Of a stretch of 64,000 nt of DNA, positions 50,926 to 59,632 are shown one piece after another. Every line of letters begins with the position of its first letter. Positions within the stretch are counted from its first letter, which is position 1. The notes beneath the pieces are model-generated. The model searched no databases, was not told the DNA's origin, and worked only from the letters and a program-made list of their open reading frames with translations. Source of the stretch: Pseudomonas sp. URMO17WK12:I11 (GTDB taxonomy: Bacteria; Pseudomonadota; Gammaproteobacteria; Pseudomonadales; Pseudomonadaceae); NCBI RefSeq assembly GCF_007677725.1, contig NZ_VEDF01000007.1, positions 236,071 through 300,070 of the forward strand, read 5' to 3'. Made by a program: the position numbers and the translations under genes.

Positions 50926-51692
50926 TGCTTGAAGTACAAGGTTTGCACCTGCGCCGCGGCAACAATGAGGTGCTGCAGGATATCAATCTGCAACTTGTGC
51001 CTGGCCAGGTGCTCGGCGTACTGGGGCCTAATGGCGCTGGCAAGAGCAGCCTGTTGAGTGTGCTGTGCGGCGAGCTGACGCCCGATCAGGGGCGGGTGAC
51101 GTTGCAGGGCCAGGCGTTGGACGCCTGGCCCGGGCCAGCCCGCGCCCAGCGCCTGGCGGTGTTGCCGCAAATATCGAGCCTGGGCTTTGCCTTCAGTGTT
51201 CAGGAGGTGGTCGGCCTGGGCCGTCTGCCCCATGCCAGCGGCCAGCAGCGCGATCGCGAGATCGTCGAGGCGGCGCTGCGCGCGGCCGATGCCGGGCATT
51301 TGGTCGAGCGCAGTTACCTGGCGCTGTCCGGGGGCGAGCGCCAGCGGGTACACCTGGCCCGCGTCCTGGCTCAACTGTGGCCGGGCGAACAGGGCAGCAC
51401 GCTGCTGCTCGACGAACCGACCTCGATGCTCGATCCGCTGCATCAGCACACCACATTGCAAGCGGTGCGCAGCTTTGCTGACCGTGGCGCGGCGGTGCTG
51501 GTGATTCTGCATGACCTCAACCTGGCGGCGCGTTACTGCGACCGTATCCTGTTGCTGCATCAAGGCCGCTGTCACGCCCTGGCCACACCCCAGGCGGTGC
51601 TCACGCCTGGCGCACTCGAAGCGGTGTTCGGCATTGACGTATTGGTGCTGCCTCATCCGGAGCGGGCTCACCCGCTGATCATCACTCGCTAA
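50925..51692 (+). CDS. phuV: Haem ABC transporter, ATP-binding protein
   Basis: A 255-residue ATPase with Walker A GPNGAGKSSLL (about residue 36), signature LSGGERQRVHLARVL and Walker B LLLDEPTSMLD. ATG at 50925 overlaps the permease stop by one base; the longer frame upstream lies inside the permease gene. Completes a PhuTUV importer without adjacent receptor or cytoplasmic haem carrier. Confidence 0.95.
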   Translation: MLEVQGLHLRRGNNEVLQDINLQLVPGQVLGVLGPNGAGKSSLLSVLCGELTPDQGRVTLQGQALDAWPGPARAQRLAVLPQISSLGFAFSVQEVVGLGRLPHASGQQRDREIVEAALRAADAGHLVERSYLALSGGERQRVHLARVLAQLWPGEQGSTLLLDEPTSMLDPLHQHTTLQAVRSFADRGAAVLVILHDLNLAARYCDRILLLHQGRCHALATPQAVLTPGALEAVFGIDVLVLPHPERAHPLIITR

Positions 51693-51767
51693 AAGAGGCG
51701 ACCAGTAGCTCGGCTCGAGGGCTCAGTCGAGACACGGATCAAGCGCAAAAAATGCTGTTGCGCAGGC

Positions 51768-51880
51768 AAAAAAAGACCCGGCAAAAAGCCGGGTCAATAA
51801 CCGTGATTAGCCTGATGAGGAGATAATCTAGCATCCGAACCAGGGACGCTTAGGTTACCCAACCAGTCTCGCGACCAGTT
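51768..51880 (-). ncRNA. prrF: PrrF iron-responsive small RNA
   Basis: The minus strand of the gap between phuV and the TfoX-domain gene starts AACTGGTCGCGAGACTGG, contains the RyhB-like core GATTATCTCCTCATCAGGCT followed by AATCACGG, and ends in a hairpin plus seven T. This fits PrrF1/PrrF2 of pseudomonads in both sequence and length (about 113 bases). A near-perfect Fur box overlaps its promoter. PrrF represses mRNAs of iron-rich, non-essential proteins when iron is low. In P. aeruginosa tandem prrF genes lie beside the phu haem genes; here one copy is visible. Which of the two P. putida paralogues it is cannot be said. Confidence 0.93.
51775..51795 (-). terminator. Rho-independent terminator of prrF
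   Basis: GACCCGGC and GCCGGGTC arms form a perfect eight-base stem with a five-base loop; on the minus strand seven T follow (complement of 51768-51774). Confidence 0.93.
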
Positions 51881-51882
51881 GT

Positions 51883-51901
51883 GATAATCATAACGATTCT
51901 C
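51883..51901 (-). promoter_or_regulatory. Fur box of prrF
   Basis: GATAATCATAACGATTCTC matches the 19-base Fur consensus GATAATGATAATCATTATC at 15 positions. It covers about -3 to -21 relative to the prrF start and so overlaps the -10 region, which reads TTATGATTATCAC on the minus strand. Confidence 0.9.
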
Positions 51902-51928
51902 ATTTCAGCGTCAATCCCTCTGACGCAT

Positions 51929-52207
51929 TTATTTCGGATTTTTTTGCGCGGGGCTTTTCGCGTCCAGCTGTTGGTTCAGCGCCTGCTTGCGCTCGGCCGG
52001 CAAATCGTTCCAGTGCACGTCCAGCAACGCGCCTTCAATGGCATACAACAACACCTTGGAAGCTCGGAACCCCCGGGTCTTCACGGCCTGATAGGCACCG
52101 ACCGCGCCCAGCCGGCGCAGGTCCGATGCGCTATGGATGCCAGCCGCATGCAGCCACTGCGCCGAGGTTTTGCCGAGGTTCTTCAGGTGCTGCAATTCAT
52201 CGTTCAT
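51929..52207 (-). CDS. TfoX C-terminal-domain protein
   Basis: A 92-residue protein that corresponds to the TfoX/Sxy C-terminal domain alone, with the helix-hairpin-helix-like LKNLGKTSAQWLHAAGIHS (about residues 8-26). Full-length TfoX regulates competence, but stand-alone C-terminal domains have no fixed role. ATG at 52207 has GGAGG just upstream; the longer frame is rejected. The gap to prrF has a GCGTCA/TGACGC hairpin near 51908-51926. Confidence 0.85.
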   Translation of the reverse strand: MNDELQHLKNLGKTSAQWLHAAGIHSASDLRRLGAVGAYQAVKTRGFRASKVLLYAIEGALLDVHWNDLPAERKQALNQQLDAKSPAQKNPK

Positions 52208-52362
52208 CGAGCCTCCTTGCGATGGCTGAACGGGTCGTAGGGATAAATCGCGAGCAGGTTTCACAGGAGTGTAGCGGGGGATGGAAATCGCGCGGCCTTT
52301 TGCCATCGACGACGATGAGCTGCCAGTGCCCGGCAAGCTGCAGGCACTGGCAGGCAAACCGC

Positions 52363-53931
52363 TTACAAACCCGGCAAGCGCTGGCGAATCTGCTCGATCA
52401 CCTGGTCCATGCTGGCCGCTTCGTGGGTATCGACGCGGGTGCTGTGGCTCAGCTCGTCGGCAGTCAGCGGTTCGCGGCTGGCTTGTTGGGCTTTGACCAC
52501 TTCCAGCGTGGCATCCGACGGGTCGGCGTTTTCGCCCTGGCGCTGCTCGAGCCAGCTGGCGATCACCGCGTCAGGTGCATGGCAGTCGAGGATCAGGAAC
52601 GGCACGCCGGTCTCGCTGGCCACGGCTGCTGCTGCCTGGCGCTGTTCAGTCTTGAGGTAGGTGGCATCGAGCACCACCGGGAAGCCGGCGCGCAGGATCG
52701 TCGCGGCCAGTTCGTGCAAGCGCTGATAGGTCGCCACGCTGGCGTCACGGTCGTAGATGCCCGTGGCCAGTTGGCCGGCGTCCTGTTGCTGCTGCGCACC
52801 GAACAGGCGCTTACGCTCGACGTCCGAACGCACCCGGATCGCTCCCAGTGCTTCGACCAGGCGCATGGCCACGTGGCTTTTGCCCACGGCGGAAACACCA
52901 TGGGTGATGGCCAGCAGGCGCGATGGAATGGCGCTGTAGCTTTCTGCCAGGTTGGCGTAGTTGCGGTAGGTACGCAGGGTGGTAGCACGCTGTACGCCCT
53001 CGGCATCGGCCGGCAGGCTGAACAGGGCGACCTTGGCCCGTACCAGGGCGCGGTAGGCTTTGTAGAAGTTCAACAGCTCAAGGCCCGCGTAATCACCGGT
53101 CAGTTCCAGGTACTGGCTGATGAATCGGCGTGCCAGGCACTTCAGGCCGCGATCCTCGAGGTCCATGGCCAGGAAGCCGACGTCGGCGTAGACATCGGTC
53201 AGGCGGAACGGCTCGTTGAACTCGATGCAGTCGAAGATCACCACCTTGCCGTCGATCAGCGTGGCGTTACCCAGGTGAATGTCGCCATGGCATTCGCGAA
53301 TGAAGCCATTGGCCTTGCGCGTTTCGAGCAGACCGTGCAGGCGTTCGAAGCTGCTGCGCGCCCACGCTTGCAGGTTGTCCAGCTGTTGCAGGTCGGCTTT
53401 GTCAGTGAGGAACGGGCGGATCTGCTCGAAGTTCTGCTCCACCGGCGCCATGACGCTCTCAGGCGTGCCGAGTGGGTGCTCCGGCGAGACCTTTGGCGCT
53501 TGCAGGTGGAATTCGGCGATCTGCCTGGCCATCTGGTCGATATGCCCGGTGTGCAGCTCGCCATTGGCTTGCAAGGTGCTGAGCATCTGGCCTTGCGGGA
53601 ACTGACGCATCTTCAGCGCATACTCGATCGGCGCGCCGTCACCGCCCAGTTGCGGCGCTTCGGCGCTCCCGGTGATCGGCAGTACTTCGAGGTACAGGCC
53701 CTCGGTGAGCCGCTGGTTCAGGCGCAATTCTTCGTTACAGAAATGCTGGCGTTGGTCCAGGCCGGTGAAGTCAAGAAAGCCGAAATTCATCGGTTTCTTG
53801 ACCTTGTAGGCGTATTCGCCGGTGAGCAGAACCCAGGAGATATGCGTCTCGATGAGTTGGAACCCGTCCACGGGATGGGGATAGAGGGCAGGGTTCTGCA
53901 ACGCGTTGATCAGGGTTTGGCTCACGGGCAA
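52363..53931 (-). CDS. Fusion of aminoglycoside-phosphotransferase-like kinase and P-loop ATPase
   Basis: A 522-residue two-domain protein. The N-terminal part (about 1-330) has an APH/choline-kinase fold with the catalytic ECHGDIHLGN and the metal-binding FDCIEFN. The C-terminal part (about 340-520) has a P-loop, THGVSAVGKS, and resembles small AAA/zeta-toxin-like kinases. This family is common near mrcB in pseudomonads; substrate unknown, and the name does not imply drug resistance. Divergent from mrcB. Confidence 0.9.
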   Translation of the reverse strand: MPVSQTLINALQNPALYPHPVDGFQLIETHISWVLLTGEYAYKVKKPMNFGFLDFTGLDQRQHFCNEELRLNQRLTEGLYLEVLPITGSAEAPQLGGDGAPIEYALKMRQFPQGQMLSTLQANGELHTGHIDQMARQIAEFHLQAPKVSPEHPLGTPESVMAPVEQNFEQIRPFLTDKADLQQLDNLQAWARSSFERLHGLLETRKANGFIRECHGDIHLGNATLIDGKVVIFDCIEFNEPFRLTDVYADVGFLAMDLEDRGLKCLARRFISQYLELTGDYAGLELLNFYKAYRALVRAKVALFSLPADAEGVQRATTLRTYRNYANLAESYSAIPSRLLAITHGVSAVGKSHVAMRLVEALGAIRVRSDVERKRLFGAQQQQDAGQLATGIYDRDASVATYQRLHELAATILRAGFPVVLDATYLKTEQRQAAAAVASETGVPFLILDCHAPDAVIASWLEQRQGENADPSDATLEVVKAQQASREPLTADELSHSTRVDTHEAASMDQVIEQIRQRLPGL

Positions 53932-54026
53932 TCCTTCCGGGCAGGGAATTCGAATGCGCCATTATGGTCAATGGTGCCGTCCCTGCCTACCGCCAGAGGG
54001 CGCCTGCCTCCCCTTTATAAAGTGCG

Positions 54027-54032
54027 TATAAT
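54027..54032 (+). promoter_or_regulatory. Perfect -10 box directly before mrcB
   Basis: TATAAT ends eight bases before the mrcB ATG. If used, transcription would start at or next to the start codon, giving a leaderless message. No good -35 sits at 16-18 bases upstream, and the alternative is a promoter further upstream in 53932-54020. Confidence 0.4.
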
Positions 54033-54040
54033 CCGCGGCC

Positions 54041-56362
54041 ATGACTCGAACTCGAAATTCCCGTACCCCTAAGAAACGCCCGACCGGCCGCTCCCGCGCC
54101 TGGCTGGGCTGGGCCTTGAAGCTCAGCCTGGTCGGTTTGGTGATCATCGCCGGCTTCGCGGTTTACCTAGATGCCGTCGTCCAGGAAAAGTTCTCTGGCA
54201 AGCGCTGGACCATCCCGGCCAAGGTGTATGCCCGGCCGCTGGAGCTGTTCACCGGCCAGAAACTGAGCAAGGCCGACTTCCTCACTGAGCTGGACGCCCT
54301 TGGCTATCGCCGTGAAAGCGCCGCCAATGGCCCGGGCGCTGCGGCGGTCAATGGCAACACGGTCGACCTCAATACCCGCGGTTTCCAGTTCTACGAGGGC
54401 ATGGAACCGGCGCAATTCGTGCGCGTGCGCTTCTCTGGCGACTACGTGGCAGGCCTTGCCGGGGCCAATGACAAGAAGCTCGACGTGGTGCGCCTCGAGC
54501 CACTGATGATTGGTGGCATCTATCCGAAAAACCTCGAAGACCGCATTCTGATCAAGATCGACCAGGTGCCACCGTATCTGCTGGAAACCCTGGTAGCCAC
54601 CGAGGACCGGAACTTCTACAGCCACTTCGGCGTGTCGCCCAAGTCCATCGCCCGTGCCATGTGGGTCAACACCTCATCGGGCTCGATGCGCCAGGGCGGC
54701 AGTACCTTGACCCAACAGCTGGTGAAGAATTTCTACCTGACCAGCGAACGTAGCCTCACGCGCAAGTTGACCGAAGCGATGATGGCCATGTTGTTGGAGA
54801 TGCACTACGACAAGCGCGAGATTCTCGAGGCCTACCTCAACGAAGTGTTCGTCGGCCAAGACGGTCAGCGCGCGGTGCACGGCTTCGGTCTGGCCAGCCA
54901 GTTCTTCTTCAGCCAGCCGCTGGCAGAGCTCAAGCTGCACCAGATCGCCTTGCTGGTAGGCATGGTCAAGGGGCCTTCCTACTACAACCCACGGCGCTAC
55001 CCGGAACGCGCGCTGGCGCGGCGTAACCTGGTGCTCGACCTGGTTGCCGAACAAGGCGTGGCGAGCCAGGCCGAGGTCGATGCAGCGAAGAAGATGCCGC
55101 TTGGCGTGACCAAGCGCGGCAGCCTTGCCGACAGCTCGTTCCCGGCCTTCCTCGACCTGGTCAAGCGGCAGTTGCGCCAGGACTACCGTGATGAAGACTT
55201 GACCGAAGAAGGCCTGCGCATCTTCACCAGTTTCGACCCGATCCTGCAGATGAAGGCCGAGACGTCCATGAGCGAAACCTTCAAGCGCCTGGCGGGGCGC
55301 AAGGGTGCCGACGAGGTGGAATCGGCGATGGTCGTGACCAATCCGGAAACCGGTGAGGTGCAGGCCCTGATCGGCAGCCGTCAGTCGGGCTTCGCCGGGT
55401 TCAACCGGGCCATCGATGCGGTGCGTCCCATTGGCTCGCTGGTCAAGCCGGCCGTGTACCTGACGGCCTTGGAGCAGCCGAGCAAGTACACCCTGACCAG
55501 CTGGGTTCAGGATCAACCGTTCTCGGTCAAGGGCGCCGACGGCCAGGTCTGGCGTCCGCAGAACTACGACCGGCGTGCCCACGGCACCATCTACTTGTAT
55601 CAGGGCCTGGCCAACTCGCTGAACCTGTCTACCGCCAAGCTCGGCCTGGAAGTGGGCGTGCCGAACGTGATCAAGACCATTGGCCGCCTGGGTGTCAATG
55701 TCGACTGGCCGGCGTTCCCGGCCATGTTGCTCGGTGCCGGCGGCATGTCGCCGATGCAAGTTGCGACCATGTACCAGACCATCGCCAACGGCGGCTTCAA
55801 CACGCCGATGCGCGGTATCCGCAGCGTGCTGACGGCCGAGGGCGAGCCGCTCAAGCGCTATCCGTTCCAGATCCAGCAGACCTTCGACCCAGGTTCCATC
55901 TATCTGGTACAGAACGCCATGCAGCGGGTCATGCGCGAGGGCACCGGGCGCTCGGTCTACAATGTGCTACCCAAGACCCTGACCCTGGCGGGCAAGACCG
56001 GCACCAGCAACGACTCGCGTGACAGCTGGTTCTCCGGCTTCAGCCAGGACCTGCTGGCCGTGGTGTGGATGGGCCGTGACGACAACGGCAAGACGCCGTT
56101 CACCGGTGCCACCGGTGCGCTGCAGGTCTGGACCAGCTTCATGAAGAAGGCCGACCCGCTGCCGCTGGACATGCCGCAGCCGGATAACGTGGTGCAGGCC
56201 TGGATCGATCCCTACAGCGGCCAAGGTTCCGACGGTAGCTGTCCGGGCGCGGTGCAGATGCCGTATATTCGCGGCAGCGAACCGCCGGCCGGGGCAACCT
56301 GCGGCGGCGAGCAGACTCCCGTGGATTCGGTGATGGACTGGGTCAAGGGCTGGATGAACTGA
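54041..56362 (+). CDS. mrcB: Penicillin-binding protein 1B
   Basis: A 773-residue bifunctional peptidoglycan synthase. A basic cytoplasmic tail, one membrane span (about 26-46), a UvrB-like domain 2 region, the GT51 glycosyltransferase with EDRNFYSHFGVSPKSIARA, and the transpeptidase domain with SLVK (in IGSLVKPAVYL, about residue 466), and KTGTSND (about 652). No ribosome-binding site precedes the ATG at 54041, and no other start codon gives a family-like N-terminus. Confidence 0.97.
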   Translation: MTRTRNSRTPKKRPTGRSRAWLGWALKLSLVGLVIIAGFAVYLDAVVQEKFSGKRWTIPAKVYARPLELFTGQKLSKADFLTELDALGYRRESAANGPGAAAVNGNTVDLNTRGFQFYEGMEPAQFVRVRFSGDYVAGLAGANDKKLDVVRLEPLMIGGIYPKNLEDRILIKIDQVPPYLLETLVATEDRNFYSHFGVSPKSIARAMWVNTSSGSMRQGGSTLTQQLVKNFYLTSERSLTRKLTEAMMAMLLEMHYDKREILEAYLNEVFVGQDGQRAVHGFGLASQFFFSQPLAELKLHQIALLVGMVKGPSYYNPRRYPERALARRNLVLDLVAEQGVASQAEVDAAKKMPLGVTKRGSLADSSFPAFLDLVKRQLRQDYRDEDLTEEGLRIFTSFDPILQMKAETSMSETFKRLAGRKGADEVESAMVVTNPETGEVQALIGSRQSGFAGFNRAIDAVRPIGSLVKPAVYLTALEQPSKYTLTSWVQDQPFSVKGADGQVWRPQNYDRRAHGTIYLYQGLANSLNLSTAKLGLEVGVPNVIKTIGRLGVNVDWPAFPAMLLGAGGMSPMQVATMYQTIANGGFNTPMRGIRSVLTAEGEPLKRYPFQIQQTFDPGSIYLVQNAMQRVMREGTGRSVYNVLPKTLTLAGKTGTSNDSRDSWFSGFSQDLLAVVWMGRDDNGKTPFTGATGALQVWTSFMKKADPLPLDMPQPDNVVQAWIDPYSGQGSDGSCPGAVQMPYIRGSEPPAGATCGGEQTPVDSVMDWVKGWMN

Positions 56363-56390
56363 GCCTTGAACAGCATTGATGAGGTGTGAA

Positions 56391-57167
56391 TTGAATAAGT
56401 GGCTGTTTCCTGCCGTGACGGCACTGGTGGTGCTGCAAGGTTGCTCCACCGTGCAACGTGGCAACATTCCGGTAGTGGATTCGAGCACGCGGGTGTCCAA
56501 CAGTGAGCGTGTCCAGGCCACCCGCGGCGCGGCAGGCGCGAACACCGGCACAGCGCGAGCGCAGTCGTTGCCCGAGGATTCCGGCGTGACCGTGATGATT
56601 CCCCAGGGCGCTGGCGCCAGCGGTATCCAGACGTTCCCGGCAGGCAACGCCGCAACGCCGATCAGCACGGCGCCGATCACCCCGGGGCCGGTGACCTCGG
56701 CTCCGATGACCACCAACCCGAACCCGATCGCCGACGAGCCGTTCGACATCGCGTCGATGAACAGCACCGCCCCGGCGGCCAGTGCCCCGACCGGGATTCC
56801 ACGCACTACCGCGCCTGCGGGTGGTTTGTCCGCCGATGAGCAGCTCGACGGCCCGGTGTTGGCATTGCTGACCACGGCGCAAAGCCAGCAAGGCAGCGGC
56901 GACTTCAATGGCGCCGCCTCAAGCCTGGAACGCGCCCAGCGCATCGCCCCGCGCGAGCCGCAGGTGCTGTTCCGTCTGGCCCAGGTGCGCCTGTCCCAAG
57001 GCGACGCGGCGCAAGCCGAGCAACTCGCTCGACGTGCCCTGACCTACGCCAACGGTCGCCCGGACTTGCAGGCCGAGCTGTGGAACACCATCGCCCAGGC
57101 CCGCGAGAAGCAGGGCGACAGTGCCGGTGCTGCGCTGGCCCGGCAAAAGGCGCGGGTCAGCTCATGA
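56391..57167 (+). CDS. TPR-containing lipoprotein
   Basis: A protein of about 258 residues with a type II signal peptide and lipobox LQGC (Cys near residue 18), a long Thr/Ala/Pro-rich linker, and C-terminal tetratricopeptide-like repeats (about 170-255, with ALERAQRIAPREPQVLFRLA). TTG at 56391 is preferred because GAGG lies six bases upstream; ATG at 56379 is an alternative. It lies 28 bases after mrcB and overlaps the next gene, so it may act with PBP1B in the envelope, by context only. Confidence 0.85.
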   Translation: MNKWLFPAVTALVVLQGCSTVQRGNIPVVDSSTRVSNSERVQATRGAAGANTGTARAQSLPEDSGVTVMIPQGAGASGIQTFPAGNAATPISTAPITPGPVTSAPMTTNPNPIADEPFDIASMNSTAPAASAPTGIPRTTAPAGGLSADEQLDGPVLALLTTAQSQQGSGDFNGAASSLERAQRIAPREPQVLFRLAQVRLSQGDAAQAEQLARRALTYANGRPDLQAELWNTIAQAREKQGDSAGAALARQKARVSS

Positions 57168-57499
57168 AGGTCGAACAACGCGTGCTGGATATCGCCGATC
57201 ACCTGCTGCTCATCGAGCGAGAGCTGCAGGTGCAGGGTTGGTGGGCAGACGAGCCGCCAAGCGACGAAGCCTTGGCCAGCACGGTGCCGTTCGCGGTCGA
57301 CAGCCTCAGCTTCGAGCAGTGGCTGCAGTGGATTTTCCTGCCGCGCATGAAGATCATCATCGAGCTCGGCCATCCGCTGCCCAATGCCTCGAGCATCCTG
57401 GTGATGGCGGAAACGGTGTTCGTCAATCGGCCGGAGCAGAGCCGTGAGCTGCGCCGACTGTTGGCAGCATTCGACCAATTGATCGCGCCTTCCGCCTGA
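57164..57499 (+). CDS. YqcC family protein
   Basis: A 111-residue cytoplasmic protein of the YqcC family, with the conserved L...E..L...W and PFAVDSLSFEQWLQWIFLPR (about residues 45-64) and PLPNASSI stretches. Function is unknown; in other bacteria the gene often lies near truC. ATG at 57164 overlaps the stop of the lipoprotein gene, so translation is likely coupled. A good terminator follows. Confidence 0.88.
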   Translation: MKVEQRVLDIADHLLLIERELQVQGWWADEPPSDEALASTVPFAVDSLSFEQWLQWIFLPRMKIIIELGHPLPNASSILVMAETVFVNRPEQSRELRRLLAAFDQLIAPSA

Positions 57500-57518
57500 T
57501 TTCTTCGGTTTTTCCGTC

Positions 57519-57545
57519 AAGGGCCGCAGATTGTGGCCCTTTTTT
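57519..57545 (+). terminator. Rho-independent terminator after the YqcC-like gene
   Basis: AAGGGCC (57519-57525) and GGCCCTT (57535-57541) form a stem with a nine-base loop, followed by a T run to 57545. It ends the mrcB-lipoprotein-yqcC transcript. Confidence 0.92.
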
Positions 57546-57631
57546 ATGGAAAAGTTATTTTTCCTGCTGCTGACATGGTTTTTCGTGGTGGCGGTGATTC
57601 ATCTTGAGGAAAAATTGGCAATAATTTTTCT

Positions 57632-57660
57632 TGACTTGTAGGCGCCAAATCACAAGAATC
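57632..57660 (+). promoter_or_regulatory. Candidate sigma-70 promoter of ilvI
   Basis: TTGACT (57632-57637) is followed after 17 bases by AAGAAT (57655-57660). The upstream stretch is very AT-rich (57595-57631). It would give a leader of about 240 bases before ilvI. Confidence 0.5.
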
Positions 57661-57666
57661 CAGTTT

Positions 57667-57906
57667 CCGCTGTAGAGGGACTGCCAGAAGCAGACCCGCT
57701 AGGCAGATCATGAGGCGCACACCCGCGCCGACCTGTTACACCCCGCAACGCGTTACCTCGCGCTGGGTGGGAAAACCCCGCAACACTCTGGGGCGCTCCC
57801 AATACTTGCTCAGTCAGTGCTGACGTTCGCTCATGCTCTGCTTGGCAGTAAACCTATTAAGACCCGTCCAAGAGGGCGGTATTCTGGCGTTTTAGAGGTG
57901 AACAAC
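57667..57906 (+). promoter_or_regulatory. Long structured leader of the ilvIHC operon
   Basis: No known gene lies here. A CTGCC/GGCAG hairpin spans 57681-57706. A 37-codon ORF runs from ATG 57710 to TGA 57823, beginning MRRTPAPTC and ending QYLLSQC; it is not rich in Ile, Leu or Val. Inside it, CCCC near 57776-57779 can pair either with the GGG just before AAAA or with the GGGG after ACTCT, so two hairpins exclude each other. No U-run terminator was seen. The leader could act by translation or structure rather than classic attenuation. Confidence 0.4.
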
Positions 57907-59631
57907 GTGGAGCTTTTATCTGGCGCTGAGATGGTCGTCCGCTTCTTGCGTGACGAAGGCGTTAAGCACATCTACGGGTACCCTGGTGGTGCTCTCCTTC
58001 ATGTTTACGACGCGCTGTTCAAAGAGCCGGAAGTCGAGCACATCCTGGTTCGCCATGAGCAGGCGGCAACCCACATGGCCGACGGCTATGCCCGCGCCAC
58101 CGGCAAGGCCGGTGTCGTGCTGGTGACCTCCGGTCCAGGCGCGACCAATGCCATCACCGGCATTGCCACGGCCTACATGGATTCGATCCCGATGGTCATC
58201 CTGTCCGGCCAGGTGCCCAGCACCATGGTCGGCACCGATGCCTTCCAGGAAACCGACATGATCGGTATCTCGCGGCCGATCGTGAAGCACAGCTTCATGA
58301 TCAAGCACCCGACCGAGATTGCCGAAGTACTCAAGAAAGCCTTCTACCTGGCGCAATCCGGTCGTCCAGGTCCGGTCGTGGTCGACATTCCAAAAGACAT
58401 GACCAACCCGGCCGAGAAGTTCGAGTACGTCTACCCGAAGAAGGTCAAGCTGCGCTCCTACAGCCCGGCTGTTCGTGGCCACTCCGGTCAGATCCGCAAG
58501 GCCGCCGAAATGCTCCTCGCGGCCAAGCGCCCGATCGTCTATGCCGGCGGTGGCGTCATCCTCGGCGGCGGCTCCGATGCGCTGACCGAAATCGCCCGTT
58601 CGCTGAACCTGCCGGTTACCAACACCTTGATGGGCCTGGGTTGCTACCCCGGTAGCGACCGCCAGTTCCTCGGCATGCTCGGCATGCACGGCAGCTTCAC
58701 CGCTAACATGGCCATGCACAACGCCGACGTGATCTTCGCCGTTGGCGCGCGTTTCGACGACCGTGTGGTCAATGGCCCGGCCAAGTTCTGCCCGAACGCC
58801 AAGATCATCCACGTCGATATCGACCCGGCATCGATCTCCAAGATGATCAAGGCCGACGTACCGATCGTTGGCCCGGTCGACAGCGTGCTCAGCGAGATGC
58901 TCGGCATTCTCAAGGAAATCGGCGAGCAGCCTGACAAGGCGGCGCTCGATGCCTGGTGGAAGCAGATCGACGAATGGCGTGGTGATGGTGAGTTGTTCCC
59001 GTATGACAAGGGCGACGGCAATGTCATCAAGCCGCAGAAGGTCATCGAGACCCTCAGCGAAGTGACCCATGGCGATGCCTTCATCACTTCCGATGTGGGT
59101 CAGCACCAGATGTTCGCGGCGCAGTACTACCGCTTCAACAAGCCGAACCGCTGGATCAACTCCGGTGGCCTGGGCACCATGGGCTTCGGCTTCCCCGCGG
59201 CGATGGGCATCAAGCTCAACTTCCCGGATCAGGACGTGGCCTGCGTGACCGGCGAGGGCAGCATCCAGATGAACATCCAGGAGCTGTCGACCTGCATGCA
59301 GTACGGCCTGCCGGTGAAGATCGTCAACCTCAACAATGGGGTGCTGGGCATGGTCCGCCAGTGGCAGGACATGGCCTACAACGGTCGTCACTCGCATTCC
59401 TACGTCGAGTCGCTGCCTGACTTCATCAAGCTGGCCGAGGCCTATGGTCATGTGGGTATCCGCATCACCAGCCTGAAGGATCTCAAGCCCAAGCTTGAAG
59501 AGGCGTTCGCGATGAAGGACCGTCTGGTGTTCATCGACATCGCGGTCGACCGCAGCGAGCACGTCTATCCGATGCAGATCAAGGATGGCTCGATGCGTGA
59601 CATGTGGCTGAGCAAGACGGAGCGTACCTGA
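57907..59631 (+). CDS. ilvI: Acetolactate synthase, large catalytic subunit
   Basis: A 574-residue TPP-dependent enzyme, the first common step of branched-chain amino acid synthesis. GYPGGALLHVYDAL and the catalytic Glu in RHEQAATHMADGYARATG near the N-terminus, and the TPP/Mg motif GEGSIQMNIQELSTCMQ (about residues 448-464) are visible. GTG at 57907 is chosen because AGAGGTGA precedes it and MELLSGAEMVV is the family N-terminus. Followed one base later by ilvH. Confidence 0.97.
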   Translation: MELLSGAEMVVRFLRDEGVKHIYGYPGGALLHVYDALFKEPEVEHILVRHEQAATHMADGYARATGKAGVVLVTSGPGATNAITGIATAYMDSIPMVILSGQVPSTMVGTDAFQETDMIGISRPIVKHSFMIKHPTEIAEVLKKAFYLAQSGRPGPVVVDIPKDMTNPAEKFEYVYPKKVKLRSYSPAVRGHSGQIRKAAEMLLAAKRPIVYAGGGVILGGGSDALTEIARSLNLPVTNTLMGLGCYPGSDRQFLGMLGMHGSFTANMAMHNADVIFAVGARFDDRVVNGPAKFCPNAKIIHVDIDPASISKMIKADVPIVGPVDSVLSEMLGILKEIGEQPDKAALDAWWKQIDEWRGDGELFPYDKGDGNVIKPQKVIETLSEVTHGDAFITSDVGQHQMFAAQYYRFNKPNRWINSGGLGTMGFGFPAAMGIKLNFPDQDVACVTGEGSIQMNIQELSTCMQYGLPVKIVNLNNGVLGMVRQWQDMAYNGRHSHSYVESLPDFIKLAEAYGHVGIRITSLKDLKPKLEEAFAMKDRLVFIDIAVDRSEHVYPMQIKDGSMRDMWLSKTERT

Positions 59632-59632
59632 T

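Noticed and set aside
51905..51926. GCGTCA/TGACGC hairpin as terminator of the TfoX-domain gene
   Set aside because: It has no T run on the minus strand; on the plus strand it is T-rich downstream, but no plus-strand gene ends there.
52363..53931. Aminoglycoside resistance gene
   Set aside because: Only the fold is shared; the protein is a fusion with a P-loop domain in a core-genome position.
57710..57823. Branched-chain leader peptide of ilvI as classic attenuator
   Set aside because: The 37 codons are not rich in Ile, Val or Leu, and no terminator with a T run follows. It is kept only as part of an unexplained leader.
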